Positions 41,683 to 53,604 are shown, counted from the first letter of the stretch. The stretch is DNA of 64,000 nt from Parietaria judaica (GCA_954871525.1 OX940869.1:18070001-18134000); one strand, 5' to 3'. The notes: generated by a model not told the origin, from the sequence alone. Numbers and translations: made by a program.

Positions 41683-42977
41683 TGTTGATGCAGAAAAATG
41701 CTTCAAACATTCAGCGGCCCAATAGCTCGTGTTGGGCCGGGCCCGGTATCGTTTTGTCGACTTTTATGACTTTAGGGCGTCGGCTCCTGGACTTTCGAGC
41801 CAAACGGATCATCCGCTGACTCGATGATCAGAAATCCGTGGTAAACTCCACTACCTGTCGCTAATAGGGCCAGGACTTGGCCTGGCTCGGATTACAGGTT
41901 CGGGACACCAAAAACGGATTCCTGACCACCATGTAGGGGGGATCACAGTATCGACTTTCCAGTGAACCCTGGTAGACCAGACCCTCAACCGGCGTTACGG
42001 GGACAGATCCGGGTCCTCGGGCTATCCGCGTAGTCAGTATATCTGCCGGAGATACAAGACCAGCAGATAAAACGAACACCTCACGGATCTAGAACCTTGG
42101 CAAGGAGGGTCTTAGATCGTGCCAGAATCTTTTCCAGAGCTTCCGCTCAAATGTGTTTTCTCTCTCTCAGAACCTGAACAAAACAGCACCCGAGATCAAG
42201 GAGAACCGGGGGGGGGGGGGGGGGGGGGCGACCTCTGATTCACCTCCGACGCTCAATATTATAGTGATATTTGAGGGGAGGCGAGTTCCAAAGGGAGTAG
42301 ATAGAGTTTAGGGCGAGTTCTCGGGGTGAGAATCGAGTTACCGTTAAATGAAAACCGAGCTCCTATTTATAGGAGGGTCCGGGGGTTAAAACGTGAATAG
42401 ATATTACTCCGGGAAACCCCGGGGGTAATATTATATGTTTTTTCGGGTCCCCCGGACGTGGCCGATCCAACGCCGCAATCGGTTTGGCGATTGGACCTCG
42501 GACGCGCTCTCACGCGCGGGAACAGTGCTGCTGAAGCAGATCCCACGCGCGTGGGGGCTAGGGCACGCGTCACCCGCCACGTGTTGGCTCCTGGGTGGCT
42601 CTCGTTGGCCCTTGCGGCTTTCGGCGAGCCCAGCAGGGGCACGACACGTGGAGGGGTCAACTTTGACCCCTGGTGGCCCTGCAAAGTCGCTGCCACGTGG
42701 CGGTTGGCCTTTGGGGGCCTGTGGGGCCCGCCCGGGTGTTTCCCGGCGCGTCCCGGAGGCCCCGGCTGTTTCCCGAGGCCGTTTTTTTGCAAATTTTATA
42801 TCGATTTTGGGTGTTCCGATATTTTTGGGATCATCTGGACCCTTTATTTTTCGAAAACGGGCTTCCGGTAAATAATTTGGGGCAAAATTGATTATAATTA
42901 ATTAATTAATAAAAAAAAATTAATAATTTTTCTTTCGTTAATTAATATTAAATCAATTGCGTAAAATACCCGTAACA
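41683..42977 (-). repeat. 5' LTR of element B
   Basis: 1295 bp. The minus strand starts TGTTACGGGTATTTTACGC and ends TGCATCAACA, as in the 3' LTR of element A. TATAAATA at 42364-42371 (minus) lies in CTCCTATAAATAGGAG. A G run of 21 is at 42208-42228. GAAGG follows at 42978, within the UGT relic. Confidence 0.92.
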
Positions 42978-43823
42978 GAAGGTATCCGGCTGCGGGACCT
43001 GCCGTCGTTTTGCCGGACGACCGATCCAGACGAATTGATGTTCCAATTCTGCATTGACGTCGCCGAATTAGCCCATGAAGCCTCCAGCGTCATCATTCAA
43101 ACCTTCGACGCTCTGGAGCCGCACCTCTTGCGCTTTCTCTCGCCCAAACTCCCCAACCATCTCGCTATCGCGCCTCTCCAATCACTCCTTGACCGCTCGC
43201 CGGAAGACCCCCTGAGCTCCATCGGATACTGTCTCTTGAAAGAAGACACCCAGTGTCTTGAATGGCTCGATGCCCAGAAACCTTGCTCGGTGATCTACGT
43301 CAACTTCGGGAGCACCACGGCGCTGACCCTGCAGCAAGCGTCCGAGTTCCGGTGTGGCCTCGCGAACAGCGGCTGCCCGTTTCTATGGGCGATGAGGCCC
43401 GATCTTGTCGTCGGGGAATTAGAGAGCGGAGTGGTCAGAGAGAGGGGCTTGGTCGTGGGGTGGTGCCCGCAAGAGCGCGTCCTCGGCCATCCGTCAGTGG
43501 GGGGATTTGTAACACACTGCGGTTGGAATTCAATGCTTGAGTCGCTATCGGCTGGAGTGCCGGTGCTATGCTACCCCTTCTTCGCTGAGCAGCAGGCCAA
43601 CTGTTGGTTTGCGTGCGAGCGGGCCGGTGTCGGCCTTGAGATCGCTAGCGACGTGACGAGGGTCCATGTGGAAGAGCTCGTGAGGGAGGTAATGGAGGGA
43701 GAGAAGGGGAAGGAGATGAAGAGGAAGGCGATGGAGTGAAAGAGGTTGGCTGATGAGGCCACTGATCTGCGTGGCTCTTCTTCTGTCAATTTGGAGAAAT
43801 TGGTGAGCATTTTGCGCCGATAG
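42978..43823 (+). pseudogene. UDP-glycosyltransferase relic, C-terminal piece (UGT85-like)
   Basis: It begins EGIRLRDLPSFCRTTDPDEL, then ECLEWLDAQKPCSVIYVNFG and the plant PSPG box that binds the UDP-sugar (WCPQERVLGHPSVGGF, THCGWNSMLESLSAGVP, PFFAEQQ; about 43462-43593). The last PSPG residue is Q, which in plant UGTs usually goes with UDP-glucose. A TGA at 43737-43739 stands where AMEWK would need Trp; the same frame then continues to SSSVNLEKLVSILRR and TAG at 43821-43823. With the 5' piece at 23087 it is one gene opened by insertions, about 130 codons short in the middle and without its start. Confidence 0.9.
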
Positions 43824-43972
43824 CTCGGCAGGTAAAAATAATACCCATTATCAAGCGGGATATTTAAAAAATTGGAACATCGAACGATTATCGGTTATTC
43901 ATTTTTTTTTCTTTTGTACGGCCTACGGTTATATATTTTATCGGAAAATGCAAGTAAGAAGAAAGTAAGCCA
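43824..43972. other. Short spacer downstream of the UGT relic
   Basis: No gene is seen. The right part (AAGTAAGAAGAAAGTAAGCC) is purine-rich and leads into the direct repeat. Confidence 0.4.
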
Positions 43973-44085
43973 AGAGACATAATGTTTATAAATATATATA
44001 GGTGTTCACGAGCATATATTGTCATGAGTATGTGTGATGCCTTATATAACTTAGATATTTGAGGTGTGTATAGCTCACGAGTCAA
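43973..44085 (+). repeat. Right copy of the 111-bp direct repeat flanking the UGT relic
   Basis: AGAGACATAATGTTTATAAA...TAGCTCACGAGTCAA. It closely matches 22981-23091 with a few substitutions and a two-base difference in a TA run. Confidence 0.85.
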
Positions 44086-44990
44086 AATAAAAATAAAAAT
44101 AATGATAGAAAATATATTAAAAAATATTAAAATAAAAAAATTATTAGGAATTTGTAATTAAAAGTTATCAAATATATCAATTAGTTTATATATATATTTA
44201 CGTTTTTTTAATGGATATATATGTATTTACGTTTAAATTTACATATTTCCAAATTTATAATATAATAAAAATATATTACGTTTAAAAAATATATTAAAGT
44301 AAAAAAATTATCAAGAATTTGTAATTAAAAGTTATCAAATATATCAATTAGTTTTTATATATATATATATTATATATTTTTAATGGATATATATATATAT
44401 ATATATATTTACGTTTAAATTTACATATTTCAAAATTTATTAATATAATTAATTAAGTAATCATTAAAAAATTTTACATATAATTAATTATCATAAATAA
44501 TTTAATAGACGATATAATTTTTTATAATGTACTATTTTTCAAATAAATTTTTAAAAATTTATTATATTTATGTGTTATTATAAAATATTTTCAATGGAAA
44601 TTTTATGAAAAATAAAATAATTGGATATTATTAAATAAATTATTTTAATTTAAATTTAAATTTAAATTATTATTATTATTATTAGTATTAGTATTAAAAA
44701 TAACCGTATATATAAAGGTGTATAATAAAATTTAATTTTTACAAGAAAAATGTTATTCAGATTTACATTCAGATCTTAAAAAACAAACACACTTAATTAT
44801 CTGTCATTCAGATTCACATGTCACATCTTATTATTCAGATGTGCATTCAGATTCAGACGTCTTAATCTTAATGTAAACAAACGGACCCTAAGTGTATACC
44901 GTTAGTTTTAAGTCAACAGTACGAGTTCTTAAAATAAAGCTTGTTTTCATGTTAATATAAAATAGTTACTTGTTTATATATATATATATA

Positions 44991-45023
<33 letters not shown>

Positions 45024-45065
45024 TTATATATATAATTTCTAGTAAATACATATAGATGAAATTAC

Positions 45066-45106
<41 letters not shown>

Positions 45107-45178
45107 ACATATATTTTTTATAAGATAGTTTCATTTAATTTTAAACATATATATACACATTCAACATGTCATAGATAT
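44086..45178. repeat. AT-rich spacer with a 167-bp tandem duplication and TA runs
   Basis: Two copies of about 167 bp (GAATTTGTAATTAAAAG at 44148 and 44315) are followed by AT-rich DNA. (TA)n tracts are at about 44978-44994 and 45068-45102, the first followed by (TATATG)n. At 44755-44890 repeated TTCAGATT words and an AACAAACGGACCC end suggest a small DNA transposon remnant, unproved. No gene. Confidence 0.6.
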
Positions 45179-45344
45179 TGTTATGTTCATTTATCATAAC
45201 ATATAAAAATTGGGCCCATTTTTGCAAAAGTCAAAGCCCGCTGAGAAAAGTCAAAGCCTGTCATGGTAAGTCAAGGCCCATCACCAACGCCAAAGGCCCG
45301 GGACCGAATAACTAAGACATTGGCGAGGCCCGGGGTCCAAAAGA

Positions 45345-45640
45345 CGACGAGCCGGCAAGGCGACGAGGCGACGAGCCAGCAAGGCGACGAGGCGACGAGC
45401 CGGCAAGGCGACGAGCCGGCAAGGCGACGAGGCGACGAGGCGACGAGCCGGCAAGGCGACGAGGCGACGAGGCGACGAAGCCGACAAGGCGACGAGGTGA
45501 CGAAGCCGACAAGGCGACGAGCCGACAAGCCGACTAGGCGACGAAGCCGACAAGGCGACGAAGCCGACAAGACGACAAGCCGACGAGGCTACGAGGGGAC
45601 AAGCCGACGAGCCGACGAGACGACGAGGCGACAAAGCCCC
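45345..45640 (+). repeat. GGCGACGAG minisatellite in the 5' LTR of G3
   Basis: Units such as GGCGACGAG, CCGGCAAGGCGACGAG and GCCGACAAG repeat over about 295 bp. Long frames in several readings (RQGDEATRRR type) are by-products of the repeat. The 3' LTR has a shorter version at 60720-60885. Confidence 0.9.
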
Positions 45641-45997
45641 TCGTCGGAGCTTGGCGAGGGCATAACTTGCAATTATTCTACACGACAAGAAGATCCGAGA
45701 CGAACGAAGATCTCCGGGAAATCCTTCGGATTTCCCCGAACACAACCTACGGATTCGCGGACAACCCGAAGACATCAAAGACGAATCGAGAAGCATCGGA
45801 GACCCTTTTTTGCAGGCAAGGGGCCCCGACAACCCCCCTGCTGTAGGGAGAAATTCACAGGACCCCTGAAAGTGCAATATTCAGGGAAATGGGAGGCCCC
45901 TAGGGGTGCAATTCCCATGGAATTCGCAGGCCCCAAGAGGTGCAATTCCCAGGGAATTAGCAGACCCCTAGGGTGCAATTTCAGGGCGTTGCTTTCA

Positions 45998-46005
45998 TAT
46001 AAATA
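45998..46005 (+). promoter_or_regulatory. TATA box of the G3 5' LTR
   Basis: TATAAATA followed by GGAGCCTTCCCCCC and a CTCTCTCTC tract, the likely start region. It is matched at 61238-61245 in the 3' LTR. Confidence 0.7.
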
Positions 46006-46973
46006 GGAGCCTTCCCCCCTCATTTTCACACTCACTCACAGCTTTCTCCAGAGCTTCTCTCTCTAGCTTTCTCTCTCTAAAAACTCGTCTACTCTAAGGA
46101 GGATAGGACTTGAGTTAAGAGCTGAGATTGATCTAGAAGCAGAGTCTCGAAGAAAGGTTGTTCGACGGGTCAGCTAAGGCGTCCCTCGCTAGGTGGGTAA
46201 CCACACCACCACCTGCGAGGTCGACAGAGGAAGAAACGTCCCTTCGTCAGGATAAGGCCCCTCGTCATACGAGGCCACCTACCCCGGCAAGGTCGACAGA
46301 GGAGCACACCTCGTCAGGTCAAGGCTCTCGCTGTACTTCGCCAACACGAGGGAGGTTCGATAGTGAGTTCACCCACACCAACGAGGTCAACGAAGAACAC
46401 ATCACGCCGGTAATACCCAGGCATCGGGCCAAGGGTCACGCCCGCGCCGCCAACAACGGCACTTCCGACGAGTCAAACCACATCGTCATTCACCCGCCGT
46501 TTATCACTAACCCCGAACTACGTGGGACCTGATTCTCTTAAACTGAGATACGTAGGCAGCCTCGCCCAACCATAAGAGACGGGGCACGGGCCCATTCTAC
46601 CCTTTTTTACAGGTCCTCCCTCGCCATAGGAGCTCGCCAAGGAAGGAAAAGTATGAACAATCATCAAGATTAGCACGGAGCTTAATCAAGACCGGAGTTC
46701 GCCCAGAAGAGGACATCGCCAAGACAAGGACTCTGCCCGGACGAGGAGCTTCGCCGTGAACCGGACTTTGCCACCACCAAGGAAGTTCGCCGAGGATCGT
46801 CAACGACAGCCCGGCGACTCATCCAAGACGACGGAATCGCCTCTAGCTTTGACGATCAACAGTCAACCCGCGTTGACTCAGCATTCAATCATCCTTGTGT
46901 TCAGCGGGTCAATCTCGGGACCCGAACCTTCGATCCGACTCTAAGTTAAAGCCATTTTAACGCATTGACATTT

Positions 46974-46990
46974 TGGCGCTAGAAGGAGGG
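46974..46990 (+). promoter_or_regulatory. Primer-binding site of G3
   Basis: TGGCGCTAGAAGGAGGG, three bases after the 5' LTR. It matches the element B site except for one base. Confidence 0.82.
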
Positions 46991-47063
46991 GGAGCTCGAG
47001 AACAAGCCTCGAGACCCTTCCAGCAATCATCGGAAGAACAGAGTATGACGATCGCGATTCGAC

Positions 47064-48892
47064 ATGACGAGCCGCGCCAGTGCTTCACAACGCGCGATGC
47101 TGCAACTGACGACCAGCATCGCGCTCAACACGAGGGCCCAAACTCTCGCCAGGTGGACTCAGCCGCCTTTCCAAGTTTCGATGGCTCAGATCGGGAATGA
47201 AGACGGCGCCAATGAAGCTTCGCAGAGGTCAGTCGACGCTCACAACGAAGAAAGTACGGGAGATAGCAACGGCAACGGAGATCGCCAGGACCGCCCAGAC
47301 CCTCGCCAGGTTTGCCCAGGGGGTCGCCAGGAGGTTCGCTAAGACGAATATCCCAAAGATGCTGGAGATCGCCTGGACTACCCCGATCCTCGCCAGGTTC
47401 GCCCGGGGGGTCGCCAGGAGGTTCGCCAAGACGAAAATCCCGAAGATGCCAAAGACCGCCGGAACTACCCGGACCCTCGCCAGGCTCGCCCTGGGGGTCG
47501 TCAGGAGGTTCGCCAGGCCGAAGATCCCGAAGACGCCGAAGACCGCCGGAACTACCCGGACCCTCGCCAGGATCGCCCGGGGGGTCGTTAGGAGGTTCGC
47601 CAAGCCGAATAATTTAATGACATGGAGCACCGATGAGACATCCCCGACCCTCGTCAGACTCACCTGGAGAGTCACCAAGGGAACCGTCGTGACGAAGACC
47701 GCCCGGGGGGTCGCCAACTCTCACCAAGACACGAAGGCGGAAGACGAGCTGAAGTTATCTACCTCGAAGACTACAGAGAAGACCGACAACAGGGGCCGTC
47801 GGGCTTCGCCCGACCGTCGCCTAGGTCACCAGGAGCCTCGCCAACCGCAGCGCGACGATGTACTCGACCTCCTCCAAGGGATGCAGAAGGAAATCAAAGA
47901 CTTACGCTCTGCCCAGGACCGTGGCGCGAGAGGCCGTGCCGTGCTCGACAGGACTCTATCCCCACTCGCACCACACCTGCTCGACGGAGAAGCCGTAAGC
48001 GACCTACGCTTCGCGAGTAACCTCATCTACGATGGGAAAGGAGATCTAGTCTACCACCTCGTCCAGTACCAGACGATCATGCAAATGAAGAAGTGCTCAG
48101 CCTCGATGATATGCCAGGCGTTCTGCCTAACCCTTATGGGAACGGCGTTCGAATGGTACCAGAGACTACCCAATGCGAGCATCTACTCTTTTAACCAGCT
48201 CAAAGACCAATTCCTCGCCCGCTTCGCCGGCGCGATGACTCAAAGAAAGGAGAAGTCCTACCTCTGGTCAATCAAGCAGAGGACAGGCGAATCCCTGCAG
48301 AACTTCATCAACCGCTTCGTCGAAGAATCCAACAAGGTAAACGACTACACCGACAACGATGCCGTCATCGCCCTCATCGACGGGCTGCAAACCAGAGAAT
48401 TCTTAATCTCCCTAGTGAAGGAAATACTGTCGACCATGACAAAGCCCGTGACAAGGGCAGCTCAGCACATCTCCGTGGAGGAGTACCTTGCCAGCAGGAA
48501 GTCAACGGAGCCAGGGAGCCATCAACGAAGCCACGATCGCTCCCCCGATGAGCCAAAGATGAAGAAAAGTTGCCCAGACGACAACAGGAACCAAATGACG
48601 AAACCGCAAGGGAGTCAGGCGATGAGGAAGCCGTTCCGCTACAGACACTACACGCCGCTGACGACAACGCCAGACGAGATCTACGCGATGCACGGCGACA
48701 AGTTCAAGAAGCCCCCTCCGCTTAGCAAGCCGGGGAAGGATAAAAGCCGATACTGCCAATTCCATCGTGACTATGGTCACATGACGTTGCAGTGCTACCA
48801 GCTGAAGAACCAAATTGAAGATCTGATCAAGGAAGGACAACTAAAGGAGTTTATCAAGAGGCTAATGGCGAGTGACGGAGGAATGCCGACCC
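47064..48892 (+). pseudogene. gag: Gag of G3, with N-terminal repeats, cut by copia 2
   Basis: The likely start is ATG 47064 (MTSRASASQRAML, resembling the N-terminus of element B gag). That frame has a stop at 47340-47342; a second frame, open from 47197 to the LTR, carries the conserved part: core FEWYQRLPNASIYSFNQLKD (about 48150), SYLWSIKQRTGESLQNF, and the knuckle YCQFHRDYGHMTLQCYQL (about 48750). So at least one frameshift lies between about 47640 and 47800. Four 87-bp repeats (47280-47625) encode a 29-residue unit in the N-terminal part. After KRLMASDGGM the LTR of copia 2 begins (48893). Confidence 0.85.
47280..47625 (+). repeat. Four 87-bp tandem repeats in the gag of G3
   Basis: GTCGCCAGGAGGTTCGC-type words start at 47323, 47410, 47497 and 47584, exactly 87 bp (29 codons) apart. 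In the frame of ATG 47064 the unit reads NYPDPRQ-RPGGRQEVRQ plus an acidic tail; in the frame open from 47197 it is Arg/Ala-rich. Confidence 0.92.
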
Positions 48893-51456
48893 TGTTGGGA
48901 ATCACGTCTCGAATTCCATGAAAATTATCACGAATTGTACCTCCGAACCGTCCGGGTAACATTTAAAAATTAATTTAAAGCGGAATAACTTGTTATCCGT
49001 CCAACGGTCCGGATATCGGATAATAACCATTTCACAAGATCTGATAAATATTATGTAATTTTAATATTCATATATCATTATTAATAATCTAGTCATAATA
49101 GGAAATAAATAGAAAGCAGTAAATGGTTGCATTTATTAACCCAATGCATAACGCCGTACCTCTATTGACGACTTCCGGCTGCGCGATCTGAATCGGGCAG
49201 GGCTCCGCCGGTGCTGAGGGAAACTCCCGTGATCTTCCAGGATATTCTCCTGGAATCCTCGTACTGAAGCGTGGGCTTCGCCGGCAAGACTCCGTCGCAA
49301 AATTTTAACTGATGGTTCTTTTTTAGCTTCCGGAGAAATAGGCTCCTAAACCGAACCAGAAAAGAGAGATCAGAGAGAAAATTCACAGACCCTGAGGGAG
49401 AGGGAGAGTTTGAATTTTTCTCTGGGGAAAGGTGTGAAAAATGTGTAGAATGAGCCTTCTATTTATAGGCTCAAACCGTAACCGAATTGGAGATATTCCC
49501 TCCCTAATTTTCGAATTTCATATATTCAATATAATTAATTATCTTAATCCAATGGTCCAGATTAAATCTCATCTAAATCCAATGGATATAATTAATTAGG
49601 GATTTAATTAAATAGGAAAGATTAGGATAAAATCAAAAAATCCAATCTTATCTTCTTATCTTTATAAAATTCGAATTATATATATATATATATATTAAAA
49701 TTCGAATTATCATTATCTAGATCCAACGGTTGAGATAAATCTTTAAACCGATCTAATGGATCAAATTAGTTTAGGATAAAATCAAATATAAAAAGATTTA
49801 TTAAAAACAATTTCGAATTTATCCATAAACCATAATTCGAAAAATATATAAATATATATAATTAATTAATCTTCAATCCGACGGTAAAGATTAAATCTTA
49901 GACCGATCTAACAGATATAATTAATTAACCAAATTCGAAAAATGAAACTTGGTCATCAAGTTATTAATTTCGAATTTATCAATATCCTAATCGAACGGTT
50001 GATATTAAATCATAACTGATCCAATGGATTAAATTGATTTTAGGGATTTGCTAAAATACCAAAACATTTGGTACTCACAAATATGGAAAGACCAAATCAT
50101 ACCATTCGAATTTAGCTAGGGTTTCATATCATGAAACCCTAATTCGAATTTACACATATAAATATATATAAATATATATTTATATTTATTAATATAAATC
50201 TATTAATTATTAATAAGATATTAATAATTAAATTATATTAATATTTCCTGATCTCAATATCACACATTAAAATGTCATGGTGCCACACCATCATTTAAAT
50301 TCGTGACATGTGATTTAATTTCAAAGTTCATCGAACCGATCACAAACTTAGAAAATCCATAAATCACTAACCGTAAGTCGAAATGACTTGGTTCAAAAAG
50401 AAAAGTTACTTAGAATTTAAGTTTCAACAACATGGTGCTGATAGAAAATATAAATTCTAACTTTCTTTTATCAGTTAATTTCGTGTACCAAAATATGGTA
50501 CTTTTGCCACGCTAACGATAAAACTATCTGACGTCTGCCACAAACCTTTCAGTTTTATAAGTCAAGCCAAATGATTAAACATTATCCAGATTGTATTTTA
50601 ATCACATACGTATCATCCGTTACGGAGCTATCCTGGGGACCATGGACCCGTATCACTTAAGCTCCAACGAACTGCTAGTTGTTCGTCAAACCTCGAAGTG
50701 ATACCACTATAGACCCGAGGCTGCACTCTTTAGTGATACGGTATATATTATTCCCTTTATAACAGCAGGGTGTCCATTGATACAATCAAATTCGGGTTAT
50801 TGATCTTTCACTTGATGATCCACACACGAGCAGCCGGTTTCTACCGTTATGCCCCTCATTGCATTTTCATCCTTGACTCAGTCACTAATATTTTGAGTAA
50901 CCCACTTATGGTTTCGATTCATAAGTTGCGCAAGGGTACCTTTCACTTCTCACCACCGACAATCAAGGGAATCATCATCACTCTGAAGAGAGTTGTGTGA
51001 TGCCCAAGTCTATGATCAAGCTACCCGTACTGCTTACTATCATGTTCCCAATTGAACGGTTAAATCAAAGAACAATCAAGCCAGCAGCTCGGACTCAACA
51101 TCACTCAGGACTTAGATCGAATATCCATTTGATCATCTGACACACACAAAATCCAGAATAGGATTGTCACTTAGTCACATTAATGACCTTATACGATTAA
51201 TGGGCTCCCACCCAGTTAATCAGGTCACGGACATTTTAAGTTCATTTATTATGATTATTAATTCTTCTTCACATTGACTCTGTTGTGATAATAATTCATA
51301 ATTGCATCCTTTATGAACTAAGGATCAAACATTCTATTTTACTCTACCAGAAACTATAATAAGATTATCATAATAAGTATCATCTTTATTCAACGACTTG
51401 TCATAATCTTTTACAAATGGATAAAATATCTTGTTTACGGACACATATGTCCAACA
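48893..51456 (-). repeat. 3' LTR of copia 2
   Basis: 2564 bp, from TGTTGGACATATGTGTCC (minus, at 51456) to ATTCCCAACA (48893). It is homologous to the copia 1 LTRs with small deletions. The minus-strand TATAAATA lies near 49460. Confidence 0.93.
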
Positions 51457-51470
51457 ATCTCCCACTTGTA
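51457..51470 (-). promoter_or_regulatory. Polypurine tract of copia 2
   Basis: TACAAGTGGGAGAT on the minus strand directly before the 3' LTR, identical in core to copia 1. Confidence 0.85.
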
Positions 51471-51471
51471 C

Positions 51472-53297
51472 TTAAAGAAGATGACCCATGTCTTTCAGAC
51501 CCATACTCTCCAGATGCCTCCTGAATATTTTCTCTGGCAACGTCTTGGTGAATGGATCAGCCAGATTGTCTTTCGAAGCTATTTTCACAACCCTCACGTC
51601 ACCACGATGCACTATTTCTCTTATGAGATGGTATTTGCGTTCTATATGTTTCGCCTTGTTATGGTCTCTGGGCTCTTTAGAATTTGCCACCGCACCACTG
51701 TTGTCACAGTATAGTGTTTGGGGCCCATCGGAACAACTCCCAGCTCTATGTTGAAATTCTTAAGCCAAACTGATTATTTGGCTGCCTCACAAGCTGCCAC
51801 GTATTCAGCTTCCATTGTGGAATCTGCGATACTAGATTGCTTTACGCTTCTCCAGAATATCGCTCCACCAGCAAGGGTGAACACTGCTCCCGACGTCGAT
51901 TTTCTCGCGTCTCTATCAAACATAAAGTCTGAATCAGTGTATCCTAGTGGATTCAGTTCTGATCCTGAAAACACTAACATATAGTCTCTCGTACTCCGAA
52001 GATACTTGAGAATGTTCTTCACTGCTGTCCAGTGAGCCATACCAGGGTTGGATTGGTATCTGCTAACAATTCCCATAGCGTAACAGATGTCTGGCCTAGT
52101 ACACTGCATAGCGTACAATAGACTTCCCACTGCTGAAGCATAGGGTATTCGCCTCATGACATCTTGCTCTTCCGGAGAACTTGGGCACTGTTTCCTTCTA
52201 AGGAACACTCCATGTCTGGTTGGTAAATTACCACCCTTGGAGTTTGCCATTGCAAAACGTTCAAGCACCTTATCAATGTAAGCTGCTTGAGATAAGGCCA
52301 GAAGCCTGTTGTTGCGATCCCTGAATATGCGGATCCCAAGAACATAACTGGCTTCTCCCATGTCCTTCATTTGGAACTGCGTAGATAGCCACGCCTTCAC
52401 GTCCGATAATTTCTTAACACTGTTTCCAATTAGAAGAATATCGTCGGCGTATAGAACAAGAAAAATTTCCACGGTTTCGTCGTTGAGCTTATAAATGCAC
52501 GCCTCAGTGACGTTTTGAATGAATCCATAGGTTTTGATGGTTTCATCGAACCTTAGATTCCAGGATCTGGAAGCTTGCTTCAATCCATAGATGGATTTGA
52601 GTAATCTGCAAACCTTCCCTTCTTGACCCTGTTGCACGAACCCTTCTGGTTGGTCCATATAGATGTTTTAGTCAATGTACCCGTTCAGGAAGGCAGTTTT
52701 GACGTCCATCTGCCAAATCTCGTAATTGAGACTACAGGCTATGGCCATGAGAATCCGGATGGACTTGTACTTAGCGACTGGAGCGAAGGTCTCATCGAAA
52801 TCAATACCTTCCCTCTGGGTAAAACCCTTTGCCACTAGTCTAGCCTTGAAGGTTTCAACCTTCCCGTCCACTCCTCTCTTTCGCTTGTATACCCACTTAC
52901 AGCCAATGGTTTTGAAACCATCCGGTAACTCTACAAGTTCCCAGACTTCATTAGAATCCATTGATTCTATTTCTTGGTTCATGGCTTCTTGCCATTCTCC
53001 CTTATCAGGATCAACCATAGCTTGCTTGTAGCCTATGGGATCTTCAACGCTAGTGTCTGTAACAGCTAGGTGAAATTCCAACTGGGTGTGCTCGTAGCGT
53101 TCAACAGGTCTTTTGAACCTCCCACTACGTCTAAGTACCCCTTGGTTCTGATTTGGGACCGTGGTTTCCGCACTCTCTTCGACAACAGGTACTGTTATCG
53201 GCGTTGTGACTTTGTCATAAGAACAATATGGTAATTTACTTACCAATTGTCTTGAGATTTCCATCATAGTAAACTTATTACTATGTTTAGATATCAA
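51472..53297 (-). pseudogene. Reverse transcriptase and RNase H of copia 2
   Basis: From 53297: RRSGRFKRPVERYEHTQLEF, EVWELVELPDGFKTIGCKWV, ARLVAKGFTQREGIDF and QMDVKTAFLNGYID, then a TAA (about 52665) where copia 1 has GAA. RT continues with YGLKQASRSWNLRF and an intact YADDILLI. RNase H: YTDSDFMFDRDARKS, STMEAEYVAACEAAK, then a TAA (51771-51773) and a 7-bp deletion relative to copia 1 near 51735, before KEPRDHNKAKHIERKYHL. The RT active site is intact here but mutated in copia 1. Confidence 0.92.
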
Positions 53298-53604
53298 CCT
53301 TTACATTCTAAACAAGTTAATGCTAAAGGCAAGTAAAGGTTTATCTATCGATGAAGAGCTCATAAATTTACTCAAGAATTCATAGGATCGAAATAAAAAC
53401 TTTATTAAATAAAACTTAATATTGTTAAAAAAAAGGTCGAAGGTTTTTCAAATCACCCTTCAACATAGATCCAAACAAGAATTGAGTAATAAAAAAATGA
53501 GTCTCTTCCTCTGCTGCCGATAAGGATCACCGAGACTCTCGGACGACTACAGACAATCACTCCTTAGCTGCTGCTGAAAACAAAGAATATCACATATTTC
53601 AATT
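53298..53604 (-). other. Spacer between gag and RT of copia 2
   Basis: About 300 bp without a recognisable domain, where protease and integrase would be expected. It is A/T-rich and not obviously similar to the 9501-10592 segment of copia 1. A GTGAGT at about 53670 looks like a splice donor but is unproved. Confidence 0.5.

Larger units (their letters stand above)
31138..42977 (-). mobile_element. Ty3/gypsy Tat-lineage LTR retrotransposon B, 3' truncated, integrase deleted
   Basis: On the minus strand it carries 5' LTR (41683-42977), PBS, leader, gag, protease, RT, RNase H, part of the second RNase H, internal PPT, 114-bp array and antisense gene, ending at 31138 inside exon 1 of the latter. 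The 3' LTR is missing. It is closely related to element A but inverted. Compared with A, about 1.4 kb from the second RNase H to the integrase end is deleted. A solo copia LTR (39436-41288) interrupts gag. Its 5' LTR abuts the UGT relic. Confidence 0.92.
45179..46970 (+). repeat. 5' LTR of G3
   Basis: 1792 bp, TGTTATGTTCATTTATC...AACGCATTGACA. TATA box at 45998-46005. It includes the minisatellite at 45345-45640 and several CAGGCCCC-GTGCAATTCCC units (45880-45980). It is 131 bp longer than the 3' LTR, mainly because of the minisatellite. Confidence 0.9.

Noticed and set aside
45263..46006. 247-codon frame rich in RQGDEATRRR
   Set aside because: It is a by-product of the GGCGACGAG minisatellite in an LTR; all frames and both strands are open there.
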